DNA of 64,000 nucleotides, taken from assembly GCF_000292525.1 (NCBI RefSeq), contig NZ_AEYF01000037.1, positions 1-64,000 on the forward strand. Reading direction: 5' to 3'. Under the pieces are notes generated by a model. The model worked only from the letters and a program-made list of their open reading frames with translations. It was not told the origin of the DNA and ran no database searches. Positions 62,505 through 64,000 of this stretch are shown one piece after another (the first letter of the stretch is position 1; every line of letters begins with the position of its first letter). Origin of the DNA: Rhizobium sp. CCGE 510 (lineage in GTDB: Bacteria; Pseudomonadota; Alphaproteobacteria; Rhizobiales; Rhizobiaceae). Position numbers and translations under genes: made by a program.

Positions 62505-63284
62505 ATGGAGCTGCAGGGGAAGATCGCGTTGGTGACAGGCGCCGGATCCGGCATCGGCAAGGCGGCCGCGCTGCGGCTCGCAGCCGAGGGAGCAAGGGTC
62601 GCCGTGCTGAGCCGCACCGCCGACGAGGTCGAAAAGACCTGCGCCGAGATCAAGGCCGCCGGCGGCGGGTCGATCGCGCTGACGGCCGATACCAGCGACG
62701 AGGCGCAAATGCGGAGCGCCGTGGCGCAACTGACCGACAACTTCGGCGGCCTCGATATCGTTGTCGCCAATGCCGGGATCAACGGCGTCTGGGCGCCGAT
62801 CGATGATCTGAAGCCGGATGAATGGGACAAGACCATCGCCGTCAATCTGCGCGGCACCTACCTGACCCTGCATCTGACGGTGCCCCACCTGAAGAGGAAT
62901 GGCGGCTCGATCGTCGTCGTCTCCTCGATCAACGGCACCCGGACCTTCACGACGCCGGGCGCCACCGCCTACACCGCAACCAAAGCCGGCCAGGTTGCCA
63001 TGGTCCAGCAGCTCGCCCTCGAACTCGGCCGGCACGCGATCCGCGTCAATGCCGTCTGCCCCGGCGAGATCGAGACCAATATCGGCGCCAACACAGACAG
63101 CCGCCATCGCGAAGAGACGGAGGTTCCGGTCATCTGGCCGCAAGGGGATATCCCAATCGCCGGTGGCAGGGCGGGCAAGAGCGAGGATGTCGCCGAAACC
63201 ATTCTCTTCCTCGCCTCCGACCGGGCTCGGCACATCACCGGGACGCCGATCTGGATCGACGGCGGCCAAGGGCTGCTGCGATAG
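62505..63284 (+). CDS. SDR-family oxidoreductase
   Basis: A 259-residue classical short-chain dehydrogenase. The cofactor motif is TGAGSGIG (residues about 11-18), NAGI, Ser in VVSSINGTR, and the catalytic pair is YTATK. It has an AAGGAG ribosome site. The substrate is unknown; the C-terminal ITGTPIWIDGGQGLL is usual for the family. It is convergent with the cyclase gene. Confidence 0.88.
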   Translation: MELQGKIALVTGAGSGIGKAAALRLAAEGARVAVLSRTADEVEKTCAEIKAAGGGSIALTADTSDEAQMRSAVAQLTDNFGGLDIVVANAGINGVWAPIDDLKPDEWDKTIAVNLRGTYLTLHLTVPHLKRNGGSIVVVSSINGTRTFTTPGATAYTATKAGQVAMVQQLALELGRHAIRVNAVCPGEIETNIGANTDSRHREETEVPVIWPQGDIPIAGGRAGKSEDVAETILFLASDRARHITGTPIWIDGGQGLLR

Positions 63285-63302
63285 GGCCCGGTCCTGCGAT
63301 GA

Positions 63303-64000
63303 TCAGACGTTCAGCCGGGCGTTATCGAGCGTATAAAGCTCCTGCGCGCGCTGCACGCCGCGCAATGCATAACGTCCGACACAGGCGAGCGCCGCGCGCT
63401 GTTCCTCCGGGATCGCCATGGCGAAATCGGAGGAGATCAGCAGGTTGAGGTCGACCGAGCGGCACATCGAAGCGATGCGGCTGACTTCGTTGACGGCAGG
63501 GCCGATGACCGTGAAATCCAGCCGGTCCTGACTGCCTATATTGCCGTAGAAGACGTCGCCGATATGCAGGCCGATATAGACATCGGTCGTCGCCCTGCCG
63601 TCGGCCGCACGCGCGGCGTTCAGCGTGCCAAGCTTTTTCCGCAGAAGCGATTCGGCGCTGAGCGCCGCATGGCAAGTTTCTGCCCGCACCTCGCCCTTGA
63701 AGATCGCCAGCACGCCGTCGCCGATCAGCTTGAGTACGTTGCCGCCAGATTCGTGGATCGCCGTGATCACCGCCTCGCTATAATCATTGAGCAGCGGGAT
63801 GATTTCCTCTGGCGGTACGCTGTCGGAGATCTTGGTGTAGTTCAACAGATCCGAAAACCAGAGTGCGGCCGAAATCCGCTCCGATTTGCCGCGACTGATC
63901 TTGCCTTCCATCACCTGGCGCGCTGCGTCCTCGCCGAGATAGACTTCGGCGATGGTGCGGGCGATGCGCCCGAGCCCGATGCATTTGATCGCCAGCCCCA
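63303..64000 (-). CDS. Class III adenylate/guanylate cyclase, C-terminal part (runs off the window)
   Basis: The frame continues without a stop to the window end, so the true start lies beyond 64000; an internal ATG at 63914 is not the start. The visible 230 or so residues hold a class III cyclase domain with the metal-binding SDLLNYTKISD, GDGVLAIF and the later IGLHIGDVFYGNIGSQDRLD, FTVIGPAVNEVSRI. The part before it (IKCIGLGRIARTIAEVYLGE) is helical and likely links to an N-terminal domain outside the window. It would make cAMP or cGMP; rhizobia have many such cyclases. The specificity cannot be given by eye. Confidence 0.88.
   Translation of the reverse strand, partial: GLAIKCIGLGRIARTIAEVYLGEDAARQVMEGKISRGKSERISAALWFSDLLNYTKISDSVPPEEIIPLLNDYSEAVITAIHESGGNVLKLIGDGVLAIFKGEVRAETCHAALSAESLLRKKLGTLNAARAADGRATTDVYIGLHIGDVFYGNIGSQDRLDFTVIGPAVNEVSRIASMCRSVDLNLLISSDFAMAIPEEQRAALACVGRYALRGVQRAQELYTLDNARLNV

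Noticed and set aside
1..64000. CRISPR arrays, tRNA/rRNA genes, insertion sequences, prophage or restriction systems
   Set aside because: None was recognised on either strand. The repeats found are dispersed palindromes, not spaced direct repeats.

Overview
The window looks like chromosomal DNA of a fast-growing Rhizobium, most likely of the R. leguminosarum/R. etli group. The evidence is high GC with strong GC3 bias, rhizobial-type genes (an ExoD homologue, a smo-type sorbitol/mannitol operon, many sugar ABC systems), and several copies of the mosaic palindromic repeats typical of these genomes. No tRNA, rRNA, CRISPR array, insertion sequence or prophage was seen. The species assignment is inference.

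Layout. 1-2.7 kb: palindromic repeat, xylulokinase and its LacI-type regulator with a clear 20-bp operator. 2.8-6.5 kb: EmrAB-like efflux pair divergent from a TetR regulator, with three palindromes between them. 6.6-8.5 kb: AraC/GyrI-like regulator, a four-palindrome mosaic repeat, and a TerC-family membrane protein. 8.7-12.5 kb: gltX, lysS (with terminator) and an unknown anchored protein. 12.7-19.3 kb: LysR regulator followed by an operon equivalent to E. coli ydcSTUV-patD (polyamine-type ABC transporter plus gamma-aminobutyraldehyde dehydrogenase). 19.5-23.8 kb: DUF1328 protein, DUF3313 lipoprotein, an EnvZ/OmpR-like two-component pair, a small membrane protein and a receiver-like protein without a phospho-acceptor. 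23.9-27.7 kb: an ECF sigma/zinc anti-sigma operon divergent from a Tat-exported metallo-beta-lactamase-fold hydrolase, TPR protein and DoxX operon; both directions carry the same promoter motif. 27.8-35.5 kb: DUF1345, transaldolase, SorC regulator, AraC-type methyltransferase, DUF2244, endonuclease III, a decapitated TetR gene, an EI24 membrane protein and an RpiR regulator.

35.5-44.7 kb: the polyol operon in the order smoC-smoE-smoF-smoG-smoK-mtlK-HAD phosphatase-FGGY kinase, reading leftwards. Imported hexitols and pentitols would be oxidised by MtlK and then phosphorylated. 44.8-48.6 kb: exoD-like gene, then a convergent ROK GlcNAc-type kinase and a GH20 hexosaminidase. 48.7-53.8 kb: TetR-MFP-RND efflux operon with a 13-bp-arm operator. 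53.9-54.4 kb: osmC. 54.5-61.9 kb: a galactose/arabinose module (AraFGH-type transporter, aldose epimerase, sugar dehydrogenase, GntR regulator, DgoD galactonate dehydratase). 62-64 kb: DoxX protein, SDR and a class III nucleotide cyclase cut by the window end.

Most regulators sit beside their likely targets, and for many an inverted repeat can be seen at the expected place. The most unusual signals are the mirrored promoter motif of the ECF sigma locus, with a possible third copy in front of the TerC gene, and intergenic palindromes that supply the last codons and stop codons of three genes. Start codons were re-chosen by Shine-Dalgarno fit where the longest frame looked wrong, including TTG or GTG starts for the DUF3313, SorC and GntR genes.
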